From assembly GCA_934725105.1 (NCBI GenBank), contig CAKVBD010000005.1, positions 13,761 through 77,760 on the forward strand: DNA of 64,000 nucleotides, read 5' to 3'. Position 1 is the stretch's first letter, and each line of letters begins with the position of its first letter. The stretch comes from an uncultured Bulleidia sp. (GTDB lineage Bacteria > Bacillota_I > Bacilli_A > Erysipelotrichales > Erysipelotrichaceae). The notes under the pieces are model-generated. The model searched no databases and was not told the origin of the DNA. It saw only the letters and a list, made by a program, of their open reading frames with translations. Both the position numbers and the translations under genes were made by a program. This document shows positions 17,508 to 27,365 of the stretch, in pieces.

Positions 17508-18496
17508 AAATTCGTGTATTAGGAACTGGCAGCTGGGGTAGTGCATTAGCACAGACACTTGCTGATAATGGACATGATGTTATCATGTGGGGGATTGATG
17601 ATGCTGAAATCAATGATATTGAAAATAATCATCACAACACGAAATATTTTGATGTAGAAATGAACCATGATGTTCATGCGACAAAAGATATCACCTGTGT
17701 GAAAGATGCAGATGTTGTTCTTGTAGCTGTTCCATCTGGTGCATTAGATTCTGTTTTAAGACAGGTTACAGATCTTACAGAAAAGAAAATCATTATTATT
17801 AATGTAGCTAAAGGTTTCCATCCTGAAACACATCAAAGACTTTCTGAAGTTATCAAGGATCTTGTTCCTGAAGAGAAAAGAGAAGCTGTTGTTTCTTTGA
17901 TTGGGCCATCTCACGCAGAAGAAGTTATCCTTCGTCAATTGACATGCTTAAATGCTGTTAGTGACAATGAAGAAGCTGCTAAAACAGTACAGAAGCTATT
18001 CTCTAATGACTATTTCAGAGTATATCGAAATACTGATGTTGTTGGTGCAGAAATTGGTGTTGCAATCAAAAATATCATGGCAATTGCTTCTGGTATTCTT
18101 GAAGGCATTGGACAGGGAGACAATGCACGTGCAGCTTTAATGACAAGAGGCTTAGCTGAAATGACACGTTATGGTGTTGCGCTAGGTGGCAAGAAAGAAA
18201 CATATCTTGGATTAGATGGTGTCGGTGATCTGATCGTAACTTGTACTTCTATGCACTCAAGAAACTTTACTGCTGGCTTGCAGATTGGTAAAGATGGTTC
18301 TAGTGAAAAGTTCTGGAAAGAAAACAAGAGAACGGTAGAAGGTGTTGCTGCATGTAAAGTTGTTTATGAAGAAGCACATAAACGCGGTATTGACATGCCA
18401 ATTACAGATCAAGTCTATGCAATTCTCTATGAAGGCAAATCTCCAGAAGAATGTATTAAGACATTGATGTCTAGAAGCTTAAAACCAGAAATGTAG
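17504..18496 (+). CDS. gpsA: Glycerol-3-phosphate dehydrogenase [NAD(P)+]
   Basis: 330 aa. It reduces dihydroxyacetone phosphate to sn-glycerol-3-phosphate for phospholipids. N-terminal Rossmann motif LGTGSWGSALAQ, the GPSHAEEV segment, and the catalytic Lys region VGAEIGVAIKNIMAIASG are intact. Start ATG 17504 overlaps the der stop. Last gene of the operon, closed by a hairpin that begins inside its stop codon. Confidence 0.97.
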   Translation: MKIRVLGTGSWGSALAQTLADNGHDVIMWGIDDAEINDIENNHHNTKYFDVEMNHDVHATKDITCVKDADVVLVAVPSGALDSVLRQVTDLTEKKIIIINVAKGFHPETHQRLSEVIKDLVPEEKREAVVSLIGPSHAEEVILRQLTCLNAVSDNEEAAKTVQKLFSNDYFRVYRNTDVVGAEIGVAIKNIMAIASGILEGIGQGDNARAALMTRGLAEMTRYGVALGGKKETYLGLDGVGDLIVTCTSMHSRNFTAGLQIGKDGSSEKFWKENKRTVEGVAACKVVYEEAHKRGIDMPITDQVYAILYEGKSPEECIKTLMSRSLKPEM

Positions 18497-18517
18497 AAGA
18501 AATTCTACATTTTTTTA
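18491..18517 (+). terminator. Terminator of gpsA
   Basis: 8-bp stem ATGTAGAA/TTCTACAT with GAAA loop, overlapping the stop codon, then T7. Confidence 0.88.
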
Positions 18518-18528
18518 ATAGCTATAAG

Positions 18529-18561
18529 AAAAGCATGTATCGCTTTGATACATGCTTTTTT
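18529..18561. terminator. Bidirectional terminator between gpsA and the class A PBP
   Basis: Perfect 13-bp stem AAAAGCATGTATC/GATACATGCTTTT with a 5-nt loop and A/T flanks on both sides, between convergent genes. Confidence 0.9.
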
Positions 18562-21184
18562 ACGATTCATCAGTATTTGTCTGATTGAAGTCTTTTGCGG
18601 TAACGCATTGTGCAGAGGATGTAGTGTAGCCATTTGTCCACCATCCGCAGACTTTAATCACGCCAGAAGTAAAATCTCCTATATAGCCACCATACATACC
18701 ATCTTTACTTGTTACGGTCGTCAGGTAGTTATCATCATGGTACACTTCCGCAATAAACGTTGGATTTGTTCCATATGCCCATGCGGTTGAAGCAAGACAC
18801 GCACCCGTTGCAGATTTATTTTCCCATGAATCTGTCAGAGAAATATCTTGTGTACCGGCATAGCAGCCTTTTTTAGCACCCCAGTCAACATATAGAATAT
18901 TGTTTGTCCAGCTTGCGGCAAAGTTTGTTTCTTCACCAGTAGAGTAAATAGTAGGGGTATTCGCTAAACCTGTAGAAGATACAAGTGAAGTAATACTATC
19001 GGCAATTCCTGCAATGTGAGGCCATGTGCCATTTGCATATGTGACAGCTTCAACATCACCAGGCATTGCAACGCCATCTAAATATCCACCAGCATCTTCT
19101 TCTGCAGCTAATAATTCAAGCTGAATCTTGCCAGGAATATTCATTAATGCCTTCCATGTAGGGAAGTAAGTACCAGCCCATGCAACGGCTTTATCATAAC
19201 CGACCCATACAGCATTTGTGTATTGAGAAGTAGAAGCAACCATCCACTTATCTTTCATTGCTCCTTGAGGAATACCATACTGTAATCCATCAGAACCCCA
19301 GTCTGTTGTACCTGTTTTTGCATATACTGGATATGATCTCGCTAATACCTGCATGTAGTTATAAATACCACATGTAACGTTATTTGCCATTAACTGATCT
19401 GTCAGCCATGCGCTTCCACTGGATAATACTCTACGATTCTGATTCTGTGGATAGTAGATATCACCATCTGTTGTTTCCAGCTTGCGAATTGTGTGCGGTT
19501 CATTGTATACACCAAGGTTGATCATAGCAGCATGTGCACCAGCCAGTTCTTCAACGGTTGTTTCAAAGGCATTACCACCAATTGCATAAGACATATGATA
19601 GTTTGCATCGCTTGCACGTGAGAAACCTAAGTTATGCATATAATCTACAACCGAATCGCCACCAATCTTCGCAGTGACATGTTCCAATGTCAGAATTGCT
19701 GGGATATTGTAAGAGTTAGCTACGGCGTCTTTGATTGTAACTTCACCATGGTATTGACCATTTGCATTCTGCAGGATTCTACCTTCACCAGGGAATGGGA
19801 TAGGCTTATCCATTAAAACTTCATCTAAAGAATAACCTAAGTATTCAAAACCTAATGCATAAGAGAGAATAGGTTTTACGGAAGAACCAGGCTGTTTGTA
19901 TTGCGATGTTGCACGGTTCAGCAGTCTAGCACCACCTTGATAGTCTCTACCACCACCGATACCAACAATTTCACCATTCTGGTTGTTCATAGAAACAATT
20001 GCCGTCTGCATTAAATCATCTGCGTATACAACACTTGTATCTCCTCTTTCAATTGCTTCAATACGAGATTGAATTGTAGGATTCATTGCTGTATAGATAT
20101 CCATGCCATAGACAACTGGATCTTTTCCTGTCAGTTTTACAGCTTCTTCAATGACAACGTCAACATATTGTGCATAGTCATCATTTTCACTTGTTTCATT
20201 TAATTTATCTGCACCAACCAGCTGATCTTCAACATTGATTGATTTTGCAAGCTTATATTCTTCATTACTGATATAGCCATGCTGACGCATTAAGTAAAGA
20301 ACTTCATTTCTTCTTTGTGTAGCATAATCTAGATAATGATACGGATTATACTTATTTGGAAGGTTGACGATACCCGCAAGTAAAGCAGATTCAGAGAGGT
20401 TCATTTCAGAAGCACTCTTACCAAAGTAGTACTTTGCGGCTTTTTCAACACCACGAATACGATCACCAAAGTTCAACTTGTTCATATATAATTCAAAGAT
20501 TTCTTTTTTATTCAACTGTGTTTCAAGCTGCATAGAAAGTACGATCTGTTGAACTTTATATTCAATTGTAGCTTCTCTTTCTTTGGATTCATCACCCGCA
20601 TCAATAGAGAAGTAGCTGTTTTTTACAAGCTGCATTGTAAATGTGGATCCGCCGCCACCATCTCTATGAAGCAAAAACGTTTCCAATGCTGCTTTTGTAA
20701 AACGAGGAATATCGAAACCATTGTGTTCAAAGAAACGGGAATCTTCAATGGAAAGGAATGCATCGACTAATGAAGTAGGGCATTGATCATATTTGATATT
20801 TTCACGATAGTAAGTACCAATTTCAGTAATCAATGTTCCATTCGTATCATAGATTTTACTGGATTCTTCACTCAATAAGTCACTGACATTCAATTCAGGC
20901 ATGCCTTGCAGTTTGCTTAATGCAAATTCACCACCTACAAAACCAATGACCATATAGATGATAAGAATGAAAACAAGTAATCCTGTAAAGATCTTCTTTC
21001 TTCTGATCTTTCGAATGATTTTCTTTCTCTTTTTCGCACGTGCTACCTGTTCTTTTTCGTTATTCAATGCACCTAGCTTGATGCCAGGCTCACTAGGAGC
21101 AGGATTCTCTGTGTTTTTATCTAAATCAGTTTGATCCGTATGGATTTCGTTTTCGTTAATTTCTTTATTTTTGTTGTTATCCAT
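18560..21184 (-). CDS. Class A penicillin-binding protein (PBP1A type)
   Basis: 874 aa. A charged cytoplasmic tail rich in K/R, one membrane helix (about residues 68-88), a GT51 glycosyltransferase domain with EDSRFFEHNGFD, then a transpeptidase domain with SSVKP (SxxK), SYN (SxN) and KTGTT (KTG), and a C-terminal extension of about 150 aa. It polymerises and cross-links peptidoglycan. GpsB, also encoded here, normally docks the cytoplasmic tail of such PBPs. Start chosen at ATG 21184 with AAAGGAG upstream rather than 21199. Convergent with gpsA. Confidence 0.94.
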   Translation of the reverse strand: MDNNKNKEINENEIHTDQTDLDKNTENPAPSEPGIKLGALNNEKEQVARAKKRKKIIRKIRRKKIFTGLLVFILIIYMVIGFVGGEFALSKLQGMPELNVSDLLSEESSKIYDTNGTLITEIGTYYRENIKYDQCPTSLVDAFLSIEDSRFFEHNGFDIPRFTKAALETFLLHRDGGGGSTFTMQLVKNSYFSIDAGDESKEREATIEYKVQQIVLSMQLETQLNKKEIFELYMNKLNFGDRIRGVEKAAKYYFGKSASEMNLSESALLAGIVNLPNKYNPYHYLDYATQRRNEVLYLMRQHGYISNEEYKLAKSINVEDQLVGADKLNETSENDDYAQYVDVVIEEAVKLTGKDPVVYGMDIYTAMNPTIQSRIEAIERGDTSVVYADDLMQTAIVSMNNQNGEIVGIGGGRDYQGGARLLNRATSQYKQPGSSVKPILSYALGFEYLGYSLDEVLMDKPIPFPGEGRILQNANGQYHGEVTIKDAVANSYNIPAILTLEHVTAKIGGDSVVDYMHNLGFSRASDANYHMSYAIGGNAFETTVEELAGAHAAMINLGVYNEPHTIRKLETTDGDIYYPQNQNRRVLSSGSAWLTDQLMANNVTCGIYNYMQVLARSYPVYAKTGTTDWGSDGLQYGIPQGAMKDKWMVASTSQYTNAVWVGYDKAVAWAGTYFPTWKALMNIPGKIQLELLAAEEDAGGYLDGVAMPGDVEAVTYANGTWPHIAGIADSITSLVSSTGLANTPTIYSTGEETNFAASWTNNILYVDWGAKKGCYAGTQDISLTDSWENKSATGACLASTAWAYGTNPTFIAEVYHDDNYLTTVTSKDGMYGGYIGDFTSGVIKVCGWWTNGYTTSSAQCVTAKDFNQTNTDES

Positions 21185-21205
21185 GGTTGCTCCTTTCAAA
21201 ATAAT

Positions 21206-21240
21206 AGCCGTCTAAAATTATATCAAATTTTTAGACGGCT
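21206..21240 (-). terminator. Terminator of degV
   Basis: 12-bp stem AGCCGTCTAAAA/TTTTAGACGGCT between degV and the PBP gene, followed on the minus strand by ATTATTTT. Confidence 0.8.
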
Positions 21241-21265
21241 TTGTGTGAATCTTAATGTGTTTATG

Positions 21266-22120
21266 CTATTTCTTTCTGAAATATTGGATACAGATTGCTC
21301 CAAGACCCGTATGTGCTGCAACTGGAGAACACAATTCAATGACTTCAATTTCTGCTTTTGGGAAACGTTCACTCATTTTACGATACAATGACTGCGCTTC
21401 TTGAATATTATTGACATGTGCAATTGCTACGTGCCAGTCATCTCCTTGATTGACATGATCAATTTCCATTTGATCCATTGCTTTTTCAAGGGCTTTTCTA
21501 AATGTACGAACTTTCTGTAATGTATCAATTCTTCCTGAAGTTGTTTTATTGATTTGTAGAACAGGTGCAATTTTTAAAAGCTTTCCTAGCTTTGCGGCAA
21601 GAGGTGTCATTCTGCCACCACGAATCAGCTGATCAAGATTTTCAGGGATGATCAATGTATTGCAGGAATCAATAATTTCATTTGTGATGAGTTGGATTTC
21701 GAGATCGTTGACATTCTCTTCATGAGCTTTTTTGATGCGCTTGATCAAATATTCCTGTACAACGGCAGTGACATAACAGTCTACAGTAATGATGTTCAAA
21801 TCTAATGATTTCGCAATTGTAGTCATTGTAGAAATCGTACCAGATAAACCATTGCAGATTGGTACCGCAATGATTAAATCAACACCTTGTTTTTTTAAAC
21901 TTTCAAAACATTCTTGAATGATTCCTGGAGATGGTTGAGATGTCTTGAACACATGCTCTTCTTCAAGAAGGTGAATTAAATCTGATTTAGAGAGATTTTC
22001 TAGATCCTGATATGTATTTTTTTCATCAGAAATCTGGAGTGGAACACTGATGATTCCGTCTTTTGCCATTTCCGCTATGGATTTTCCAGTTCCACTATCC
22101 GTTACATAAGCAATTTTCAT
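21266..22120 (-). CDS. DegV family fatty-acid-binding protein
   Basis: 284 aa. N-terminal VTDSGTGKS, PLQI, TSQPSPG and NGLSGT motifs identify a DegV/FakB-type protein, which holds a fatty acid for phosphorylation by the FakA kinase. RGGRMTPLAAKLG is the usual second-domain motif. The fatty-acid specificity cannot be told. Start ATG 22120 follows AATGAGGTAAT on the minus strand. It diverges from dnaE. Confidence 0.92.
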   Translation of the reverse strand: MKIAYVTDSGTGKSIAEMAKDGIISVPLQISDEKNTYQDLENLSKSDLIHLLEEEHVFKTSQPSPGIIQECFESLKKQGVDLIIAVPICNGLSGTISTMTTIAKSLDLNIITVDCYVTAVVQEYLIKRIKKAHEENVNDLEIQLITNEIIDSCNTLIIPENLDQLIRGGRMTPLAAKLGKLLKIAPVLQINKTTSGRIDTLQKVRTFRKALEKAMDQMEIDHVNQGDDWHVAIAHVNNIQEAQSLYRKMSERFPKAEIEVIELCSPVAAHTGLGAICIQYFRKK

Positions 22121-22213
22121 TTTTATTACCTCATTTTCATTATATTATTTTTTTTTGGAAGTTAAAAGAGTGTGATGTTTCTGTAGTTGTTGTGTTTGTA
22201 GTACAATATCTAC

Positions 22214-25200
22214 ATGTCTGTACATTTATATACAAGAAGTTCATACAGCATATTAACAAGTACGATTCGTGTTAAAGAACTTGTACAATATGCAAAAAAT
22301 CTAGGATATACGTCTGTTGCTTTAACAGATCATAATGTGATGTTTGCTGCAGCGTCTTTTATTGATGCCTGCAAGAAGGAAGGCATGCATCCAATTGTTG
22401 GTATGGAAGTGGATTGTATGTATCATGATACGATCGTTCCATTTGTTTTATTATGTAAAGACAATAAGGGGTATCAGCAATTAATGGTATTATCTTCTTT
22501 CTTGAATGAAAAAGAAAAAACATGTTCTTTAGAACAGTTACAGAGCATGCTTCCACATTGTCATTTGATTGCTTTTTCAGAAGGTGGTTTTATTGACAGT
22601 GAAATGGTTCAGGATGATGGAGAAGGCATCAGAGAAAAACTACAGATCATGAAAAATGATCTGCAGGATTTTGATATTGCACTTTCCTATCAGGAAGCTT
22701 CTTTGTGGAAAAATAGAAATGCAAAACTCAAAAGAATTGCACAAAGTCTGCATATTTCAACAGTTGCTTTAAATAAAATCTACTATTTAAGAAAAGAAGA
22801 TTCCAAGGCACATCGCATTCTGAGAGGAATGCTTGAGAAAAAAACAATCCAGGATGCTTCTTTAACAGAAATTACTGGCAGGTATTTTTTAAATAGACAG
22901 GAAATGGAAGCTTTATATGATGCAGATGATTTACAAAGAACAGATGAAATTGCACGTTTATGCAAAGCAGATTATTGTCTGGAAAAAACAACATTGCCTG
23001 AATATCCAATCAAAAATAATGTGGATGCATATACATATCTTGTAGAATTGTGTAAAGTTGGCTTAAAGAAACGTTTGCATGGTCAATACAAGAAGGAATA
23101 TGTGGATCGTCTGCAGTATGAATTATCTGTGATTCATAAAATGCATTTTGAAAACTATTTCTTGATTGTGTATGACTTTATTTGTCAGGCAAGAAAGAAT
23201 GATATCAATATTGGACCGGGAAGAGGCAGTGCTGCAGGAAGCCTGGTTGCTTATTGCTTAGGTATTACAATGATTGATCCATTGCAGTATGGATTGCTTT
23301 TTGAAAGATTCTTGAATCCAGAAAGAATCTCTATGCCTGATATTGATACGGATATTCCGGATAATAAAAGAAAAGATGTCATTGATTATGTCTATCAGAA
23401 ATATGGCAGAGATCATGTCTGCAATATCATCACATTTGGCACGCTTGGACCTAGACTTGTAATCCGTGAAGCTGCTAAGGTTTTAGGTATGTTTGAAAGA
23501 GATGTGGATATGATCACAAAACTGATTCCAAATACGCCAAAAATGACACTGGAAAAAGCATATGCTTCTTCAGTACATCTAAGAACTCTAGTTGCCAGTG
23601 AAAAGAAGTTTCAGAATCTATTTGCAATGAGTCAGAAAATTGAAGGCTTACCACATCATTTCAGTGTACATGCTGCAGGTGTTATCATGTGCAAAGATGA
23701 TATCAATGACATTGTTCCAACGATCTGTTTTGATCATGAAATGAAAACAAGCCAGTATTCAATGGAATATCTTGAAGAAAGAGGCTTGATCAAGATGGAT
23801 TTTCTTGGTCTAAGAAACTTGTCTGTCATTCATGAAATCGTTCAGAAAGTTATCCAGCAATATCCATCTTTTCAGCTTTCTAATATTCCATTAGATGATG
23901 CAAAAACGTATTCTATGTTTGCAAATGCGAATACATTAGGTGTATTCCAGTTTGAAAGTGAAGGAATTAAAAATTTACTGCGTCAGATCAAACCACAAAG
24001 CTTGAATGAAATTGCAGATGCAATGGCATTGTATCGACCAGGACCAATGGATAACATTTCTCTTTACCTGAAGAATAAAAATGATCCATCGTCTATTCAG
24101 TATCTGAATGATGCGGTACGTTCTTGTTTAAAGGATACATATGGCATCATGATCTATCAGGAACAGATCATGAAGATTGCACAGACCGTAGCATCTTTTT
24201 CACTTGGAAAAGCAGATATTTTAAGAAAAGCCATTTCTAAAAAGAAAGAAGATGAAATGAATCATCTCAAAAAAGATTTTCTTTCTGGTGCACTCAAGAA
24301 TGGATATTCTTTAGAAGATGCAGAAAAATTGTTCAATGATATTGAGAAGTTTGCAGGGTATGGTTTCAATAAGTCTCATGCCATTGCATATTCTTTGATT
24401 GCGTATCAGATGGCATATTTAAAAGCAAACTATGCATATATTTTCTATATTTCAGTATTGAATCATGTTATTTCTGATTCCTATAAAACATCTTTGTATA
24501 TTGATGAGTGTAGAAGAAGAGGGATTTCTGTCTATTATCCATCTATCAATGAAAGTGAAATTGACTATCAGAGAAAAGAGAAGGGAATTTTATTACCTTT
24601 ATCTGTTGTCAAAGCCATTGGTATAAAAACAGCTAGTGAAATTGTCAATGAAAGAAAAAACAATGGACCATATACAGATATCTATGATTTTGTGGCGAGA
24701 GTTCGCTTACATAATGTCAATCAAAGCCAGATGGAATCTCTCATTGATGCTGGTGCATGTGATTGCCTCAAGGAAACAAGAACGACATTGAAGCTTGCAC
24801 TTCCACAGGCACTTTCTTATGCTGGCGTTATCACAGTCACAAAAGATGGCAGACAGACATTAAATCCAGATCTTGTCAGTAAACAAGTCTATACAAGAAA
24901 AAGCGACAATGAAGAAATTCGTCAGCAGTATGAAAGAAATGCATTAGGATTTACACTTTGCAAAGCATTTATTATTCAATTCAGAGAGAAGAACAATATT
25001 CATGTTCCTTCCATTGCTTCACTTTTAAGCAGTTCTGGAAAAATCGTTGGCTTTGCACAAATCAAGGAAGCAAGAAAACATAGAACAAAAAAAGGAACAA
25101 TGATGGCTTTCCTAAAGCTTGCTGATGAGACAGGAGAAATGCGAATGATGGTCATGCCAAGACAATATGAAATGTATTCTTCTTCTTTAATGCAAGGCGT

Positions 25201-25279
25201 GTATATATTATTTCATGCTAAAATACAGATGGATGGATCCGTCATTTGTGATTCGATCCAATTCTTTAAAACTACGTAG
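22214..25279 (+). CDS. dnaE: DNA polymerase III alpha subunit, DnaE type
   Basis: 1021 aa, at the short end for the family. PHP domain (1-200), palm with the catalytic aspartates MPDIDTDIPD (about 374-383), GPGRGSAAGS upstream of it, then fingers (YRPGPM), a helix-hairpin-helix region and an OB domain. In Firmicutes with PolC, DnaE extends primers. The PHP metal-ligand motif is degraded: HLYTRSSYS replaces the usual HxHxxYS. The family N-terminus aligns at ATG 22214, but no ribosome-binding site precedes it; TACAAT (22202-22207) ends 6 nt before the ATG, suggesting a leaderless mRNA. Followed by a two-component pair after 12 nt. Confidence 0.95.
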   Translation: MSVHLYTRSSYSILTSTIRVKELVQYAKNLGYTSVALTDHNVMFAAASFIDACKKEGMHPIVGMEVDCMYHDTIVPFVLLCKDNKGYQQLMVLSSFLNEKEKTCSLEQLQSMLPHCHLIAFSEGGFIDSEMVQDDGEGIREKLQIMKNDLQDFDIALSYQEASLWKNRNAKLKRIAQSLHISTVALNKIYYLRKEDSKAHRILRGMLEKKTIQDASLTEITGRYFLNRQEMEALYDADDLQRTDEIARLCKADYCLEKTTLPEYPIKNNVDAYTYLVELCKVGLKKRLHGQYKKEYVDRLQYELSVIHKMHFENYFLIVYDFICQARKNDINIGPGRGSAAGSLVAYCLGITMIDPLQYGLLFERFLNPERISMPDIDTDIPDNKRKDVIDYVYQKYGRDHVCNIITFGTLGPRLVIREAAKVLGMFERDVDMITKLIPNTPKMTLEKAYASSVHLRTLVASEKKFQNLFAMSQKIEGLPHHFSVHAAGVIMCKDDINDIVPTICFDHEMKTSQYSMEYLEERGLIKMDFLGLRNLSVIHEIVQKVIQQYPSFQLSNIPLDDAKTYSMFANANTLGVFQFESEGIKNLLRQIKPQSLNEIADAMALYRPGPMDNISLYLKNKNDPSSIQYLNDAVRSCLKDTYGIMIYQEQIMKIAQTVASFSLGKADILRKAISKKKEDEMNHLKKDFLSGALKNGYSLEDAEKLFNDIEKFAGYGFNKSHAIAYSLIAYQMAYLKANYAYIFYISVLNHVISDSYKTSLYIDECRRRGISVYYPSINESEIDYQRKEKGILLPLSVVKAIGIKTASEIVNERKNNGPYTDIYDFVARVRLHNVNQSQMESLIDAGACDCLKETRTTLKLALPQALSYAGVITVTKDGRQTLNPDLVSKQVYTRKSDNEEIRQQYERNALGFTLCKAFIIQFREKNNIHVPSIASLLSSSGKIVGFAQIKEARKHRTKKGTMMAFLKLADETGEMRMMVMPRQYEMYSSSLMQGVYILFHAKIQMDGSVICDSIQFFKTT

Positions 25280-25291
25280 GGAGGTAAAAAA

Positions 25292-25951
25292 ATGAGAATA
25301 TTAATTGTAGATGATGAAGCAAATATTCGTGAAGTTGTTAGAGAATATTGTGAATTATCAGGATATGATGCAGATGAAGCACAGGATGGTGTAGAAGCAA
25401 TTGAAAAAGTAAAAGCAACACACTATGACTGTGTCATCTTAGATGTTATGATGCCTACGTTAGATGGTTTTTCAGCTTGTAAAGAAATTAAAAAGATACA
25501 GGATGTACCTATCATTATGTTAAGTGCTAGATGTGAAGAGTATGATAAGCTCTATGCATTTGATTTGGGTATTGATGATTATGTCATTAAACCATTTTCA
25601 CCAAAGGAATTAATGGCAAGAGTAAAAGTTGTTCTTGAAAGAGGTTCTCATCGTGAAAAGAATACGTTGAGCTATGAAGGTCTTGTTGTTGATTTACTTG
25701 GAAGAACAGTGAGTGTAGATGGAGAAAGAGTTACATTGACACCAAAAGAAATTGATTTGCTGATTTATCTAATGAACAATAAGAATATTGCTCTATCTCG
25801 TCAGCAGCTTCTAGAAGAAGTATGGAATTATGATTATTTTGGAGATGATAGAACTGTAGATACGCACATTAAAATGCTGAGACATAATATTGGGGCATAT
25901 CGTGACCATATCGTTACAGTGAGAGGAATGGGGTATAAATTTGAAGCTTGA
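25292..25951 (+). CDS. OmpR/PhoB-family response regulator
   Basis: 219 aa. Receiver with VDDE, phospho-acceptor Asp in ILDVMMP (about residue 51), and KPFSP, followed by a winged-helix DNA-binding domain ending VRGMGYKFE. GGGAGG precedes the ATG. It overlaps the kinase start by 11 nt and follows dnaE by 12 nt, so it may be transcribed with it. The regulated genes are unknown. Confidence 0.93.
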   Translation: MRILIVDDEANIREVVREYCELSGYDADEAQDGVEAIEKVKATHYDCVILDVMMPTLDGFSACKEIKKIQDVPIIMLSARCEEYDKLYAFDLGIDDYVIKPFSPKELMARVKVVLERGSHREKNTLSYEGLVVDLLGRTVSVDGERVTLTPKEIDLLIYLMNNKNIALSRQQLLEEVWNYDYFGDDRTVDTHIKMLRHNIGAYRDHIVTVRGMGYKFEA

Positions 25952-27365
25952 TCGCAATGGGATCCGTTTTCGATTCTGGCTTGTATTCTTCTTGCTTGCA
26001 GTAGGAATTACTCTATTTATTGGAGCTTTACAGATTGGATTTATTCGACCATACTATCGTGACAGTAAGATCCGTTCTATGAATACAGTTGCGGATGAAA
26101 TTACAGAGAACATTATTTTAAATACAACAGATACATCCATTGCACATGCTTTACGTACAACAGTTGATAATGATGTCTGTGTACAGATTTATAACAGCGA
26201 TGGAGAACAGGTATATGCAGCAGATTCTCTTGGATCTGGCTGTCTTTTAAATACGTCTAGTTTTCATAGTGATGAAGTGATTGCTTCCTTAAATGAAACA
26301 CAGAAAGAAGCATCTTACTTTCAGACAAATCAATCAACAAACCAGGAAATGATTGTGTTTTCTAGACTGGTTCATGCATCTTTGTCAAATTACTACATGA
26401 TTGTAAATGCACCGCTAGAACCAGTAGATTCTGTTGTTTCTTTCTTTTCGCAGCAATATTTGTTTTATACATTGATTGCTATTATTGTTGCTTCTTTTGT
26501 TGCGCTATATATTTCCAGCAAAATTACACAGCCAATTGTCAAAATGAAAAAAGAAGCGCAGAAACTAGCAAATGCTGATTATTCTGTATCATTTACAGGT
26601 GGTTCTTTTACGGAAACAAAGGAACTTGCCAATACATTGAATGACACGAAGGATAAACTTGAAAAAATTGATGAATTACGAAGAGATCTGATTGCCAATG
26701 TATCTCATGATATTCGTACGCCTTTAACAGATATTCGTGCCTATGCAGAAATGATTCGTGATATTTCAGGTGATAATCCAGAAAAAAGAAACAAACACTT
26801 AGAAGTCATTATTCATGAAACAGAGTATATGTCACGATTGATCAATGATATGAGTGAATTAAGCAAGATGCAAAGTGGCAATGAAGAAGTGCATCGTGAA
26901 AATGTTGATCTTGTTGAAGTCATATATGAAGTTGTACAGATCAATCAGTCATTACTGAAAAATGCGGATTTAAAGATTGAAATTGATGTTCCTGAAGATT
27001 TAACGGTATACTTTGATCGCGTTAAAATGGCGCAGATCGTATCGAACTATTTAACAAACGCGATTAAATTTACACCAGCAGGAAAAACAATCAGAATTCA
27101 TGCATACATGAAAGATGATGAAGAAACGGTCCGTTTTGAAGTTACAGATGAAGGAAAAGGAATCACAGAAGAAGACCTTCCATATATCTGGGATCGTTAT
27201 CAAAAGAGCTCTAAGACATTCCGTAGAAATATGTCATCTACAGGACTTGGCTTGTCAATTGTAAAAGCAATTGCGGAAGCATATGGTGCAAAGGTTGGTG
27301 TTGATACAGAAGTCGGCAAGGGTTCAACATTCTATTTTGAGATTCGAGAAACACATGAAGCTTGA
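25941..27365 (+). CDS. Sensor histidine kinase of the OmpR pair
   Basis: 474 aa: membrane helix near residues 12-30, an extracellular domain (about 31-165), a second helix (about 170-190), HAMP, HisKA with the phospho-acceptor in SHDIRTPL, and HATPase with N box NYLTNAIKF, DEGKGI and TGLGLSI. The start is taken as TTG 25941 (GGGG upstream), since no ATG occurs before the first membrane helix. Partner of the preceding regulator; the stimulus is unknown. Confidence 0.9.
   Translation: MKLDRNGIRFRFWLVFFLLAVGITLFIGALQIGFIRPYYRDSKIRSMNTVADEITENIILNTTDTSIAHALRTTVDNDVCVQIYNSDGEQVYAADSLGSGCLLNTSSFHSDEVIASLNETQKEASYFQTNQSTNQEMIVFSRLVHASLSNYYMIVNAPLEPVDSVVSFFSQQYLFYTLIAIIVASFVALYISSKITQPIVKMKKEAQKLANADYSVSFTGGSFTETKELANTLNDTKDKLEKIDELRRDLIANVSHDIRTPLTDIRAYAEMIRDISGDNPEKRNKHLEVIIHETEYMSRLINDMSELSKMQSGNEEVHRENVDLVEVIYEVVQINQSLLKNADLKIEIDVPEDLTVYFDRVKMAQIVSNYLTNAIKFTPAGKTIRIHAYMKDDEETVRFEVTDEGKGITEEDLPYIWDRYQKSSKTFRRNMSSTGLGLSIVKAIAEAYGAKVGVDTEVGKGSTFYFEIRETHEA

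Noticed and set aside
22156..22178. T-run followed by TGGAAGT before dnaE, like the competence -35 box
   Set aside because: GTGAATA is missing at the right spacing; a TACAAT box next to the ATG explains transcription better.
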